From Chitinophagaceae bacterium (lineage in GTDB: Bacteria; Bacteroidota; Bacteroidia; Chitinophagales; Chitinophagaceae): DNA of 64,000 bases. The position numbers and the translations under genes are program-made. This document shows, one piece after another, positions 8,306 through 16,967 of the stretch. The stretch covers positions 1-64,000 of the forward strand of contig CANFKE010000020.1 of NCBI GenBank assembly GCA_947447465.1, in the 5' to 3' direction. A model generated the notes under the pieces. The model ran no database searches. It had not been told where the DNA came from and saw nothing but the letters and a program-made list of their open reading frames with translations. Position 1 is the stretch's first letter, and each line of letters begins with the position of its first letter.

Positions 8306-8762
8306 TCTTTCCTCCTGTTTTTTCTATTAATCTTGTTTCTTTTATCACTATATCATGACTCATTGCCTTGCACATGTCATAAATAGTAAGTGCTGCTACG
8401 CTAGCTCCAACCAGTGCCTCCATTTCAATACCTGTTTTTGCAGTAATAGACGTAGTGCAATCGATCACAACCTGATCTTCATCATTTACTTTTATATCTA
8501 TGTTGCAATTGTCTAAGCCCAGAGAATGACACAAAGGAATTAATTCTCCTGTTTTCTTTGCTGCCATTATACCAGCAATGATCGCGGTCTGGAAAACTGC
8601 TCCTTTCTTGGTCTGTATATCTCCTGCTGTTAATTGCTTCATGATAACATCAGGAAGGTACACAATACTCCGCGCAGTAGCCGTTCGCTTGGTTATGGTC
8701 TTTTCACTAACATCTACCATGTTAGCGCGGCCTTTATTATCTATGTGGGTAAGATCACTCAT
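8277..8762 (-). CDS. moaC: Cyclic pyranopterin monophosphate synthase
   Basis: Second half of the first Moco step: rearranges the MoaA product to cyclic pyranopterin monophosphate. Family sequence is clear: HIDNKGRANMVDVSEK, IPLCHSLGLDNCNI, GIEMEALVGASVAALTIYDM. With ATG 8762 the protein has 161 residues, the usual length; a TTG 12 bases further upstream is less likely. Sits between the unknown membrane-anchored gene (22-base gap) and mobA (29-base overlap). The radical-SAM partner moaA is not in the window. Confidence 0.93.
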   Translation of the reverse strand: MSDLTHIDNKGRANMVDVSEKTITKRTATARSIVYLPDVIMKQLTAGDIQTKKGAVFQTAIIAGIMAAKKTGELIPLCHSLGLDNCNIDIKVNDEDQVVIDCTTSITAKTGIEMEALVGASVAALTIYDMCKAMSHDIVIKETRLIEKTGGKSDFRREYQD

Positions 8763-8784
8763 ATATTGATTCAAAAGTAAGAAC

Positions 8785-9303
8785 CTATTTGTTATTAACT
8801 GTGTGCTGCAGGTTTAGTGTACTGTCAAGTTTTTTAATGAATTGCTCTTCAAATAATGTAAGCAGTTCATTTTTATATTCATTTTTATCTCGCAAGTTGC
8901 CATTTCCTTCGCTTTCTCCGTCTGCATAACAAATAAATAGTTCAGAAATAGTAGTGGTCGCCCTCAATTCACTATCCCCGTAATACCTGAATGTGTATTG
9001 GTGTTTTATTCCATTGACAGCTTTGATATTTATAGTTATGTAATTCACTGAATCATTGTAGTAATCTACAGAACTATCATCTTTCAGAGTCTGGTGTTTC
9101 TCTATTGATGAGTTGTTATTTATCACACACCATACAGCTTTTTGTAATGATGTGTCTGAAGTAGCGTAAACATACCCCCTAATGCTACCATGTCCATTAG
9201 GCGCTATAGCATGAAGTCCGGAAATAAAGACGGCTATAACAATCACTAAAAGGCCCAGTATTGATAATATTATTATCATTAAGCGGCTGCTTATCTTCCT
9301 CAT
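8785..9303 (-). CDS. Membrane-anchored protein of unknown function inside the Moco operon
   Basis: 172 residues. One N-terminal membrane helix (about 8-30, rich in Ile, Leu and Val) followed by a polar, extracytoplasmic-looking domain with many Asn, Asp and Tyr. Two cysteines (in AVWCVINN and LFICYADG) could form a disulfide. I recognise no family. Its ATG overlaps the moeA stop by one base (TGATG) and moaC follows 22 bases after its stop, so it is transcribed and probably translated with the cofactor genes. That placement is the only clue to its role. A GTG one codon upstream is also possible. Confidence 0.6.
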   Translation of the reverse strand: MRKISSRLMIIILSILGLLVIVIAVFISGLHAIAPNGHGSIRGYVYATSDTSLQKAVWCVINNNSSIEKHQTLKDDSSVDYYNDSVNYITINIKAVNGIKHQYTFRYYGDSELRATTTISELFICYADGESEGNGNLRDKNEYKNELLTLFEEQFIKKLDSTLNLQHTVNNK

Positions 9304-10508
9304 CACGGAATGTTCTTAAATGGCCATACCCTATATACGTCCCCTTTCTTAAACTCATTTCTATCTGATGGTAGCTCCATAAAAGCATCAGATTCTAATA
9401 AATTGGCCAGATCTCCTGACCCGTTGCCTTGCAATGGTGTTGCTACTACCTGTCCCAAATCATTGAACTCCAATCGCACTTGCATATAGAACTGCAATTG
9501 TGGTGTAAAGGTTAAATCCTCATTCAATACAGCAAAAATCTTGCGGGTTTCTGTCATGCCCGTTGTTTTCCTATACCATGGTAGAAAATACCTATGCAGG
9601 CACATAAAAGCTGATACAGGGTTGCCGGGAAATGCAAATACAAGTTGACCATTATCATGTGCGCCAAACCAAAATGGCTTGCCCGGTCTCTGCCTGATCT
9701 TATGAAATAATTGATGAACGCCGACTTCCTCAAGCACTTTGGGCACATGATCAAATTTTCCGGCCGAAACACCGCCGCTAAAGATCAATACATCATATTC
9801 TTCAAGCGCCTGGGATATTTCGTTCTCAATAGTAAATGGCTCATCGGGCAAATGAAGCATGTCTGCATATAATGCATATTGCTGTAAAACAGCCTGTATA
9901 GAAAAGCTATTGGATCGCCTTAATTGGTATGGACCCGGTGTTTCATCAACTTCTACCAATTCATTGCCGGTTGAAACGATCAGAATACGAGGCTGTGTTT
10001 TGACTAATAGTGTTGCTTTGCCTACGGTAGCCGCAATGTTGATCACAGATGCGTCTATGAGAGTATTAGCATTGGTGGCTATATCATTTTCCTTCCTGTC
10101 TCTTCCCTTGTAGTGTATATTTTGCCTTTTCTTAATAGTTGTAGAAGCCAGGATCGCAACACCATTTTCTATGGTTATCTGTTCGTAAGGTATTACAGTG
10201 TCCGTACTTACAGGCAGTGCTGCCCCGGTCATTATTTCTATACATTCGGTAAGATCTTCAATTTGGATAGGATCATCACCTGCCGCTTGTGTGGCTTTTA
10301 CCTTGAACGATGTAATACCTTCTTCCACGGCTTTGTAATTCACCGCTATCCCATCCATAGTAATGCGGTCGTAAGCAGGCAGATCACGATCGCAGATGAT
10401 ATTTTCTGCCAGTACTCTGCCCAATGCGGCTTCGAATGGCAATTCCTCGGTGCCATAATCCCTGACTTGTGATAGTATTATATCTTCTGCTTCCTGTACG
10501 GTTATCAT
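9303..10508 (-). CDS. moeA: Molybdopterin molybdenumtransferase
   Basis: Inserts molybdate into adenylated molybdopterin. 401 residues, standard length. Visible marks: N-terminal PAYDRITMDGIAV, EIMTGAALPVSTDTVIPYE, the central LIVSTGNELVE and FSGGVSAGKFDHV of the MoCF-binding domain, and FGAHDNGQLVFAFPGNPVSA near the C-terminus. First gene of the five-gene operon running leftward to moeB at 6646. Regulation: a -7 element lies 11 bases upstream; no riboswitch-like structure was seen in the 224-base gap to the divergent protease gene. Confidence 0.95.
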   Translation of the reverse strand: MITVQEAEDIILSQVRDYGTEELPFEAALGRVLAENIICDRDLPAYDRITMDGIAVNYKAVEEGITSFKVKATQAAGDDPIQIEDLTECIEIMTGAALPVSTDTVIPYEQITIENGVAILASTTIKKRQNIHYKGRDRKENDIATNANTLIDASVINIAATVGKATLLVKTQPRILIVSTGNELVEVDETPGPYQLRRSNSFSIQAVLQQYALYADMLHLPDEPFTIENEISQALEEYDVLIFSGGVSAGKFDHVPKVLEEVGVHQLFHKIRQRPGKPFWFGAHDNGQLVFAFPGNPVSAFMCLHRYFLPWYRKTTGMTETRKIFAVLNEDLTFTPQLQFYMQVRLEFNDLGQVVATPLQGNGSGDLANLLESDAFMELPSDRNEFKKGDVYRVWPFKNIP

Positions 10509-10519
10509 AATGTCTCCAA

Positions 10520-10527
10520 CAAATTTA
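10520..10527 (-). promoter_or_regulatory. -7 promoter element of the Moco operon (TAAATTTG)
   Basis: Exact TAnnTTTG match on the minus strand, 11 bases upstream of the moeA ATG at 10508. Confidence 0.55.
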
Positions 10528-10707
10528 GGTCAAATGTCTTAATGGCTATCCTGTAGAATAATAATAGCCATTGAGATCGTATTGGGGTTTTTATGTCGGG
10601 TCATATTTACTTATGCTCTACGTTAAGGCGCTTAAGCAGGGTCACTTTATTAACAATCAATATTGAACTTGTGGATTAATCATTAATTTTTCTATTTCAC
10701 TATGTTT

Positions 10708-10715
10708 TACTTTTG
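10708..10715 (+). promoter_or_regulatory. -7 promoter element of the S41 protease (TACTTTTG)
   Basis: Exact match ending 17 bases before ATG 10733. Confidence 0.6.
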
Positions 10716-10732
10716 TGTGAGTATTCACTTAG

Positions 10733-12385
10733 ATGGAAGGAACTGATAGGGGGAAGGGTAAAGCATGGATGCCGCTTCTTTTTTCTCTGATTTTAATTTT
10801 AGGAATGGTATTGGGTTTTAATCTGCGCGATTCGTTGCGTGGAAAACGTGATATCAATACCGTTGTGGAACGAAACGACAGGTTGGAACAGGTAATTGAC
10901 CTGATCAATGAGAAGTATGTCGATTCCATTAATGGAGACCATCTCTATAAGGATGCAATTTCTGGTATTCTCAAGTCGTTGGATCCGCACACTGTCTATA
11001 TTCCCGCAGAAGACATGCAGGAGATCAACGATGATATGGAAGGAGGTTTCTCAGGTATAGGCGTAGAGTTCTCTATTGTCCGCGATACCATTGAGGTCAC
11101 TTCTGTAATTGACAAGGGGCCTGCAAGTCTGGTAGGAATAGAATTAGGAGATCAGTTGATAAAAGTAGGAGATAGCGTTGTGGCCGGCGTCAATATCACA
11201 TCTGCACGTATCATTAATATGCTGAAAGGGAAGCAGAAAAGTAATGTGTCGCTTACCATAAAACATTTTTTCTCTCCGGCATTAAAGGAGGTAACGATCA
11301 CTCGCGATCTGATTCCTCTATACAGTGTTGATGCTGGAATAATGCTTGACAAAACAACAGGACTGATCAAGATCAACAGGTTCAGCGCAACGACTCATAA
11401 AGAATTTGCTGATGCGCTGAAGAGATTAAAAAATGAAGGCGTCAAGCAGTTGATCATAGACCTAAGGGATAATCCCGGTGGATACCTTGATCAGGCTACA
11501 CAGATCGCTGACGAATTAATAGATGGTAATAAACTACTTGTTTATACACAAGGTACTCATGCAGCGAAGACAGAATACAGCGCTAATTTAAAAGGGCTTT
11601 TTGAAAAAGGGAAGCTGATAATACTTATGGACGAAAGTTCTGCTTCTGCAAGTGAGATTTTAGCAGGTGCTGTTCAGGACTGGGATAGAGGGCTGATAGT
11701 AGGTCGGAGGTCATTTGGTAAAGGGTTGGTTCAAGAACCTTATGAGATGGGCGATGGTTCCGAATTAAGATTGACTGTTGCAAAGTATTATACACCATCA
11801 GGTAGGTCTATTCAGCGCTCATTTGCAAAAGGTAGAGCAGCTTATCAGGCAGATTATGAAAGACGTTTTGAATCGGGTGAGTTGACAGGTAAAGATATCT
11901 TTATGTCTGCCGATACCACAAAATATTATACAGCGAACCATAGAGTAGTATATAGTGGAGGTGGTATAAAACCCGATGTTTACGTGCCCTATGATACCAT
12001 GCATATATCTTCTGATATGCGTAATAAATTAGCAAGCTCGGGTTTGAAGACAGCTATTTGGGATTATTTCTTAACTCACAGAGCTAAGCTTAAGTATAAA
12101 AGCATACACAGCTTTCTTAACTCATTTGATGATGAGGATGAGATCATTGACCAATATATTGCTAATGTTAATCCTATCAACAGGAAGAAAGTGACCAGAG
12201 AATTGAACAAGCCTGCAAACAGGAAGTATTTCAAAACTCATATAAGAGCTCAGATTGCCAGATTCCTATTTAAGGATAATGGTTATTACGCAGTTATGGC
12301 TGAAGATGATAATGTTATAAATGCTGCATTGAGTATTTTAGAAGATGATGAATACTCAGTCATTATAAGCGGGAAGGCTGAGTAA
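10733..12385 (+). CDS. S41 family C-terminal processing protease (CtpA-like)
   Basis: 550 residues. An N-terminal membrane helix (13-29) anchors a periplasmic protease. A PDZ domain (about 85-180, with GFSGIGVEF and LGDQLIKVGDSVV) precedes the S41 catalytic core. By spacing the catalytic triad is S305 (SSASASE), K330 (SFGKG) and Q334. The C-terminal 170 residues are a helical extension common in Bacteroidota CtpA proteins. Such enzymes trim C-termini of envelope proteins. Its last 30 bases overlap the 3' end of the opposite-strand HsdR-N-like gene. Confidence 0.92.
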   Translation: MEGTDRGKGKAWMPLLFSLILILGMVLGFNLRDSLRGKRDINTVVERNDRLEQVIDLINEKYVDSINGDHLYKDAISGILKSLDPHTVYIPAEDMQEINDDMEGGFSGIGVEFSIVRDTIEVTSVIDKGPASLVGIELGDQLIKVGDSVVAGVNITSARIINMLKGKQKSNVSLTIKHFFSPALKEVTITRDLIPLYSVDAGIMLDKTTGLIKINRFSATTHKEFADALKRLKNEGVKQLIIDLRDNPGGYLDQATQIADELIDGNKLLVYTQGTHAAKTEYSANLKGLFEKGKLIILMDESSASASEILAGAVQDWDRGLIVGRRSFGKGLVQEPYEMGDGSELRLTVAKYYTPSGRSIQRSFAKGRAAYQADYERRFESGELTGKDIFMSADTTKYYTANHRVVYSGGGIKPDVYVPYDTMHISSDMRNKLASSGLKTAIWDYFLTHRAKLKYKSIHSFLNSFDDEDEIIDQYIANVNPINRKKVTRELNKPANRKYFKTHIRAQIARFLFKDNGYYAVMAEDDNVINAALSILEDDEYSVIISGKAE

Positions 12386-12796
12386 CCAATTGATCATGTT
12401 ATTGGATGAGTCGGCACAAAACGTTTGATGTCCGTTTGTAAGCAACCAATACCTGCATTGTATGGTCTGTTGGTAATTCAATAGTTGATGCAAGGTTTGT
12501 TCTGTAACAGGTACCTCAGGCGCTTTACATTCTGCGAGTAACCATGGTTTATGTTCCCGATCGTAAACTACAATATCAAATCGCTTATTCATTTTACCCA
12601 CTAATATTGCTTTTTCGATAGAAATGAGCGCCACAGGATAGTGAAGGATTTGCAGCATATATTGAACTATGTATTGCCTTACATGCTCTTCAGGGGTCAA
12701 TATTATCCATTTCTTACGCACCGGGTCAAACACAGATGTTTTGCCATCTGTTTGTTTGAGTTTTAGTGCCAATTGCGAAAAGTCTATAGATATCAT
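12356..12796 (-). CDS. HsdR N-terminal-domain protein (PD-(D/E)XK fold), stand-alone
   Basis: 146 residues from ATG 12796. It resembles only the nuclease domain of type I restriction enzyme R subunits (HSDR_N_2): LTPEEHVRQYIVQYM, then the active-site pattern D74 (RFDIVVYD) and E89-x-K91 (LLAECKAP), followed by QLLNYQQTIQCRYWLLTNG. No helicase domain, and no hsdM or hsdS nearby, so it is not part of a restriction system here; stand-alone copies are common in Bacteroidota and their role is unknown. A TTG four codons upstream lies in the -7 element, which decides the start. Overlaps the protease gene tail to tail by 30 bases. Confidence 0.75.
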   Translation of the reverse strand: MISIDFSQLALKLKQTDGKTSVFDPVRKKWIILTPEEHVRQYIVQYMLQILHYPVALISIEKAILVGKMNKRFDIVVYDREHKPWLLAECKAPEVPVTEQTLHQLLNYQQTIQCRYWLLTNGHQTFCADSSNNMINWLLSLPAYND

Positions 12797-12805
12797 GATC
12801 TTACA

Positions 12806-12813
12806 CAAATGTA
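12806..12813 (-). promoter_or_regulatory. -7 promoter element (TACATTTG)
   Basis: Exact match on the minus strand, 9 bases upstream of ATG 12796. The 233 bases from here to the next gene at 13047 hold no other signal I can support. Confidence 0.55.
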
Positions 12814-13046
12814 ATTGTAGAAATCCTTGTTATGAAATCTTACCGTATTTGCTTGAACCATAGTTTTTATTTGTATCAACTAAATGTGTGTATATGATAC
12901 AAAAGCTAATTTGATAAGTAGCTAATGAGGATTTGCTCTTATGCAGGAGTGTTTGTTTTTTATCAAGTACATTATTTATTTGTTTATGATTTAAATATTC
13001 AGTTCAGGTTGTATTTTGAGGCAACAATCAAATATAACGATACATC

Positions 13047-13400
13047 ATGTCCATAAATAAAATGTTGTTGTCCGTATTCTTGACACTTACCATCGTAGGT
13101 ATCACAAAAAAAGCGGAAGCCCAATTGGTATTCTCGACCCAATATAAGAGTGATGCACAGGTTAAAATATATGTGTCGAAGTATAAAAGCGATGCTGATC
13201 TGGTAGTGTATAAAGCGAGTTATAAAAGCGATGCAGGAGAGAATAACGGGGTATGGTATTTCTGCAATTATGCCAGTGATGCGAAGAAAAAGGTCTATTT
13301 CGTTGATTACAAAAGTGATGCAGATATTGTAGTTTTCTTTACAGAGTACAAAAGTGATGCAGGTTGGCAAAATAAGAGCAAGCAACATTTGATGTATTGA
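13047..13400 (+). CDS. Secreted YKSDA-repeat protein (DUF6150-like)
   Basis: 117 residues with a signal peptide ending at about KAEAQ (residue 26). The mature part is built from six short repeats, each opening with Y-K/A-S-D-A at residues starting near 32, 45, 58, 75, 88 and 101, separated by 12-17 residues of alternating hydrophobic and polar sequence such as QVKIYVSK, DLVVYKAS, KKVYFVD and DIVVFFTE. Each unit looks like one beta-strand plus a turn, so a small beta-solenoid or beta-sheet stack is likely. The pattern matches DUF6150 proteins of Bacteroidota, whose function is unknown. Free-standing, no clear partner. Confidence 0.7.
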   Translation: MSINKMLLSVFLTLTIVGITKKAEAQLVFSTQYKSDAQVKIYVSKYKSDADLVVYKASYKSDAGENNGVWYFCNYASDAKKKVYFVDYKSDADIVVFFTEYKSDAGWQNKSKQHLMY

Positions 13401-13479
13401 TATGTAAGCTATGTTCTGAGGAACAGTGTATATACTGTTATTTTAAGTAGGAACATGTCAGGAGTTCTCATTTTTGACA

Positions 13480-13507
13480 TTTGATTTTAACTTTTAACTT
13501 ACTTTTG
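13480..13507 (+). promoter_or_regulatory. Promoter of the E1 gene (TTTG N16 TACTTTTG)
   Basis: -33 element TTTG at 13480-13483 and exact -7 element TACTTTTG at 13500-13507, spacer 16 (a second TTTG at 13473 gives 23). The -7 box ends 6 bases before ATG 13514, predicting a leader of only a few bases. Confidence 0.65.
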
Positions 13508-13513
13508 CCCCCG

Positions 13514-15568
13514 ATGCTTCCAAAAGAATTATTGCTCAAAGCCTACCGGTTGATGATGACCGCGAAGGCTATGGCTGAGATATACGATGCCAACAGGCCT
13601 ATATGTAAGTATGTACACAGTACATCACGAGGCCACGAGGCTATACAACTGGCCACCGGTTTTTTACTGAAACCATGCGATTTTGTAAGTCCTTATTATC
13701 GCGATGAAAGTATTATGCTTGGAATGGGATATCGTCCTTATGAGCTGATGCTGCAATTGCTGGCAAAAGGTGGAGACCCTTTCACCGGTGGTAGGGCATA
13801 TTATAATCACCCGAATATTAAAAGAGAAGGTTTCCCGGGAATAATTCATCAGAGTAGTGCCACAGGTATGCAGGTCATTCCTACTACCGGAATTGCTCAG
13901 GGAATTCAGTACAGAGAAAAACAACAACTTTCCAGTTACGAACTTCCTCCTGTTACTATTTGCTCATTAGGTGATGGTAGTGTTACTGAAGGCGAGGTGA
14001 GTGAGGCTTTCCAATTTGCGGTCTTAAAGGGATTGCCGATCATATACCTAGTTCAGGATAATGATTGGGGTATCTCTGTAAGTAGCGATGAGGCCCGTAC
14101 AATGGATGCATATGAATATGCCGGTGGCTTTAAAGGTATGGAGCGAGTTCGTGTGAATGGCAGTGATTTCATTGAGTCTTACAATACTATGCAAACTACC
14201 ATTGACTGGGTACGTGAGCACAGAAGGCCAATATTGGTTCATGCTAAAGTTCCGTTACTCGGGCATCATACTTCTGGTGTGCGCAAAGAGTGGTACAGAA
14301 CAGCCGAAGATCTTGCCAAGCATGGTCTTGATGATCCTGCTCCTAAATTGAGAAAGGTATTGCTGTCTGTAAAAGGAATAAAAGCAGCTGATCTTGATAA
14401 AATTGAACAAGAGGAGATAGCATATGTACAGGCTGAATTCGATCTTGCTGTTGGTGCTCCTGAACCTGATCCTGCAACAGTTGCAGATCATGTTTTTGTG
14501 CCATCAAAGATCACAGAAGAAGTAGGCTGCAGAGTGCCGGAGGGCAAAGATAAAGTGGTAATGGTAGATGCTGCATTGCATGCTGTAGAAGAGTTACTTC
14601 AGGATCATCCTGAAGCTCTGTTCTATGGTCAGGATGTAGGTAAACGCCTGGGTGGGGTATTTCGTGAAGCAGCAACTCTTGCTGATAAATTCGGAGACAA
14701 CAGGGTCTTCAATATGGCCATACAAGAGGCATATATTGTTGGATCGACAATAGGAATGAATGCTGTAGGTCTTAAACCTATAGTAGAAGTGCAGTTTGCA
14801 GATTATATCTATCCGGGCTTTAACCAATTGGTCACAGAGATCAGTAAGTCTTGCTACCTAAGTTGTGGTAAGTTCCCTGTATCAATGATATTGAGAGTGC
14901 CTATAGGCGCTTATGGCGGCGGTGGTCCTTATCATAGTGGTAGTGTAGAAAGTACTTTGGCCACAATAAAGGGTATCAAGATAGCTTACCCAAGTAATGC
15001 TGCTGATATCAAAGGTTTGATCAAGGGGGCATTTTACGATGGTAATCCGGTGGTAATGCTGGAGCACAAAGGTTTATATTGGAGTAAAGTGCCAGGTACA
15101 GACGAGGCTAAAACCGTTGAGCCTGACAGAGATTACATACTTCCTTTAGGTAAGGGCGCAGTAGCGCTGGCGGCTGGTCAGGACAATATTGATAATGGGT
15201 CTTCGATCTGTATCATTACTTATGGTATGGGTGTGCATTGGGCAAAAAATGCTGCAAAGCAGTTCCCCGGACAGGTAGAAGTGATCGATATACGAACAAT
15301 ATATCCACTTGATGAAGAACTTATCTTCAGCACTGTAAAGAAACATGGAAAATGTATTGTTCTTACAGAAGAGCAATTGCGTAACTCATTCTGTGAAGCC
15401 TTAGCAGGCAGAATTGCTCAGAATTGCTTCCAGCAATTGGATGCTCCGGTTCAAACAATTGGTGCTTTAGACTTGCCGGCTGTGCCTATGAATATGGGGT
15501 TGGAGACGGCAATGTTACCCAATGCAGATAAGGTTGCAGCTAGAATTGGTCAATTGTTGAGTTGGTAG
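13514..15568 (+). CDS. Fused alpha/beta 2-oxoacid dehydrogenase E1 (branched-chain type)
   Basis: 684 residues from ATG 13514. Thiamine-diphosphate-dependent decarboxylase part of a 2-oxoacid dehydrogenase complex. The alpha region (1 to about 330) has RGHEAIQLATG, SPYYRDES and the ThDP motif GDGSVTEGEVSEAFQFA ... NDWGIS; the beta region (about 345-684) has FYGQDVGKRLGGVFR, QEAYIVGSTIGMNAVGLKP, VPIGAYGGGGPYHSGSVE and ITYGMGVHWA. One chain carrying both subunits is frequent in Bacteroidota. Substrate is most likely branched-chain 2-oxoacids; pyruvate is possible. No E2 or E3 gene is adjacent. The frame is open for 33 bases upstream, but that stretch contains the promoter. Confidence 0.88.
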   Translation: MLPKELLLKAYRLMMTAKAMAEIYDANRPICKYVHSTSRGHEAIQLATGFLLKPCDFVSPYYRDESIMLGMGYRPYELMLQLLAKGGDPFTGGRAYYNHPNIKREGFPGIIHQSSATGMQVIPTTGIAQGIQYREKQQLSSYELPPVTICSLGDGSVTEGEVSEAFQFAVLKGLPIIYLVQDNDWGISVSSDEARTMDAYEYAGGFKGMERVRVNGSDFIESYNTMQTTIDWVREHRRPILVHAKVPLLGHHTSGVRKEWYRTAEDLAKHGLDDPAPKLRKVLLSVKGIKAADLDKIEQEEIAYVQAEFDLAVGAPEPDPATVADHVFVPSKITEEVGCRVPEGKDKVVMVDAALHAVEELLQDHPEALFYGQDVGKRLGGVFREAATLADKFGDNRVFNMAIQEAYIVGSTIGMNAVGLKPIVEVQFADYIYPGFNQLVTEISKSCYLSCGKFPVSMILRVPIGAYGGGGPYHSGSVESTLATIKGIKIAYPSNAADIKGLIKGAFYDGNPVVMLEHKGLYWSKVPGTDEAKTVEPDRDYILPLGKGAVALAAGQDNIDNGSSICIITYGMGVHWAKNAAKQFPGQVEVIDIRTIYPLDEELIFSTVKKHGKCIVLTEEQLRNSFCEALAGRIAQNCFQQLDAPVQTIGALDLPAVPMNMGLETAMLPNADKVAARIGQLLSW

Positions 15569-15709
15569 TTTTTGATCGCTTAGGTAAACTATTTCCTTTT
15601 ATGGTTTTCGTTTACCAATAGTTTTTATAAATTTGGGAGATTAGTAGTAATTTGCTCTTTTGATATCACATCAGAAGTAAACAAAGCATTCGTTTATAAA
15701 TTATTTTAT

Positions 15710-16639
15710 ATGAAGAAATTTATTGCGGTTTTATTTTTATTTGCAGCTACCGGCTCATCTTATGCGCAGGTAATGAAACATAATAATAAATTTCCGTCTC
15801 CTGAAAGTGCTACTTACGATAACAATGGCAATGATCTGAGAGGGTTTATTAACACAAATAAGACCGCTTTAATGAGCAAGGGTGCATTGGTAAATGATGC
15901 ATCCTCTAACAATTGGGGCTATGTAATGATGAAAAATGTAAAGATCCCCGGTCAAAGTAAGAAAGGGGAGCTTAATTATTACGAGTCATTTGATGTTAGC
16001 CTTTTGCTTTACAAGTCTGCTGATGGTGCAAAAGCATCATGGTGGGCACGTGAATACAACAATCCTAAGGGACCAATGCTTTATTACAAAGCCGGTGATC
16101 CGGGTTTACTCAGCATTGAAAATGTAAAGTACTCAGAGATCATCGCGGATCTAAGACCAAAGAAATTTACTTTGGTTGAGTTCTATGACTCTATATTCAG
16201 TTACAAGGATATTGACGTTGTGTTGAACAACACTATCGCTATGCGTGGCGGTACTATGAAAGATAACAGTGATTATACTGCAATGATCAACTTTTACAAT
16301 GGTTTTCTAGGTAAGTTTTCTACAGTCAATGACGCAGTACTCGATGATAAGTCGTTCATTACCTTCTTCAAAAACGGTAATAACAACTACATTGGGTATT
16401 TTAATGTGATCAATGGAAAACTTTCCGGCACAGTAGATCTGATCGATGCTCCATTTGAGAGAGATAGGATAAAGATGATAAACGATGTGTTCAAGAGGCT
16501 TACTGGTACATATGTTTATGTATATGGTGATGATACCTTTGGATTAGATCGTATCATTAAGATGCGTGCGGATAAAGCTAACATCAAGATCGATCGCAGA
16601 ATGACAACCATGTCATCAAAGTTCAATCAGGATCAATAG
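15710..16639 (+). CDS. Secreted protein of unknown function
   Basis: 309 residues with a textbook signal peptide (MKKFIAVLFLFAATGSSYAQ). The mature protein is beta-rich, without cysteines or a lipobox, and has no recognised domain. Features seen: WWAREYNN with paired tryptophans, an evenly charged C-terminus (KADKANIKIDRRM). Its own terminator follows 22 bases after the stop. It could be periplasmic or surface-released; I have no functional clue. Confidence 0.55.
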   Translation: MKKFIAVLFLFAATGSSYAQVMKHNNKFPSPESATYDNNGNDLRGFINTNKTALMSKGALVNDASSNNWGYVMMKNVKIPGQSKKGELNYYESFDVSLLLYKSADGAKASWWAREYNNPKGPMLYYKAGDPGLLSIENVKYSEIIADLRPKKFTLVEFYDSIFSYKDIDVVLNNTIAMRGGTMKDNSDYTAMINFYNGFLGKFSTVNDAVLDDKSFITFFKNGNNNYIGYFNVINGKLSGTVDLIDAPFERDRIKMINDVFKRLTGTYVYVYGDDTFGLDRIIKMRADKANIKIDRRMTTMSSKFNQDQ

Positions 16640-16661
16640 TCTGTAATTAGAAATAATGTTG

Positions 16662-16687
16662 AAAGAGATACAGTGATGTATCTCTTT
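16662..16687 (+). terminator. Intrinsic terminator
   Basis: Perfect 11-bp stem AAAGAGATACA/TGTATCTCTTT, loop GTGA, followed by T-run. Serves the 15710-16639 gene. Confidence 0.88.
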
Positions 16688-16706
16688 TTTTTGTGTGTAC
16701 AAAGCA

Positions 16707-16742
16707 AAAAAAGAGACGCTCGTTTCGGAGCGTCTCTTTTTT
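16707..16742. terminator. Bidirectional terminator, mainly for the minus-strand peptide gene
   Basis: Perfect 15-bp stem (16707-16721 with 16728-16742), A6 and T6 at the ends. It lies 16 bases beyond the stop of the 16759-16950 gene. Confidence 0.88.
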
Positions 16743-16758
16743 AAGTGTAACGGAAGAA

Positions 16759-16950
16759 TTACTTCTTCTTAGTTTCAGCTTTAGTTTCAGCTTTCTTTGG
16801 TTCAGCCTTCTTAGTTTCAGCTTTCTTTGGTTCAGCCTTAGTTTCAGTCTTAGCTGGAGCCTTCTTAGTTTCAGCTTTCTTAGCATCCTGTGCGAAAGCT
16901 ACAGAGCCCATAAGCAACAGGGCAGCAACGGTAGTTACGATTTTTGTCAT
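16759..16950 (-). CDS. Exported Lys/Ala/Glu/Thr-repeat peptide
   Basis: 63 residues from ATG 16950. A clear signal peptide (MTKIVTTVAALLLMGSVAFAQ) is followed by about 42 residues made almost only of K, A, E, T and P in repeats of KAETKKAEPKKAET type. About half of the mature residues are charged and it should be disordered or helical. The DNA has matching direct repeats. It has its own -7 element and strong terminator, so it is a real and possibly well-expressed unit. Similar low-complexity exported peptides occur in Bacteroidota; none has a role I can name. An upstream start at 16998 would include the promoter and is rejected. Confidence 0.65.
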   Translation of the reverse strand: MTKIVTTVAALLLMGSVAFAQDAKKAETKKAPAKTETKAEPKKAETKKAEPKKAETKAETKKK

Positions 16951-16967
16951 TTTTGAATGGTTTTGTG

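Noticed and set aside
12356-12796. Type I restriction-modification system
   Set aside because: Only an HsdR N-terminal-like domain is present; there is no helicase part, hsdM or hsdS nearby.
16693-16956. Plus-strand open frame rich in Ser, Phe and Leu
   Set aside because: It is the complement of the Lys/Ala/Glu repeat gene and its terminator; a shadow of repetitive coding sequence.
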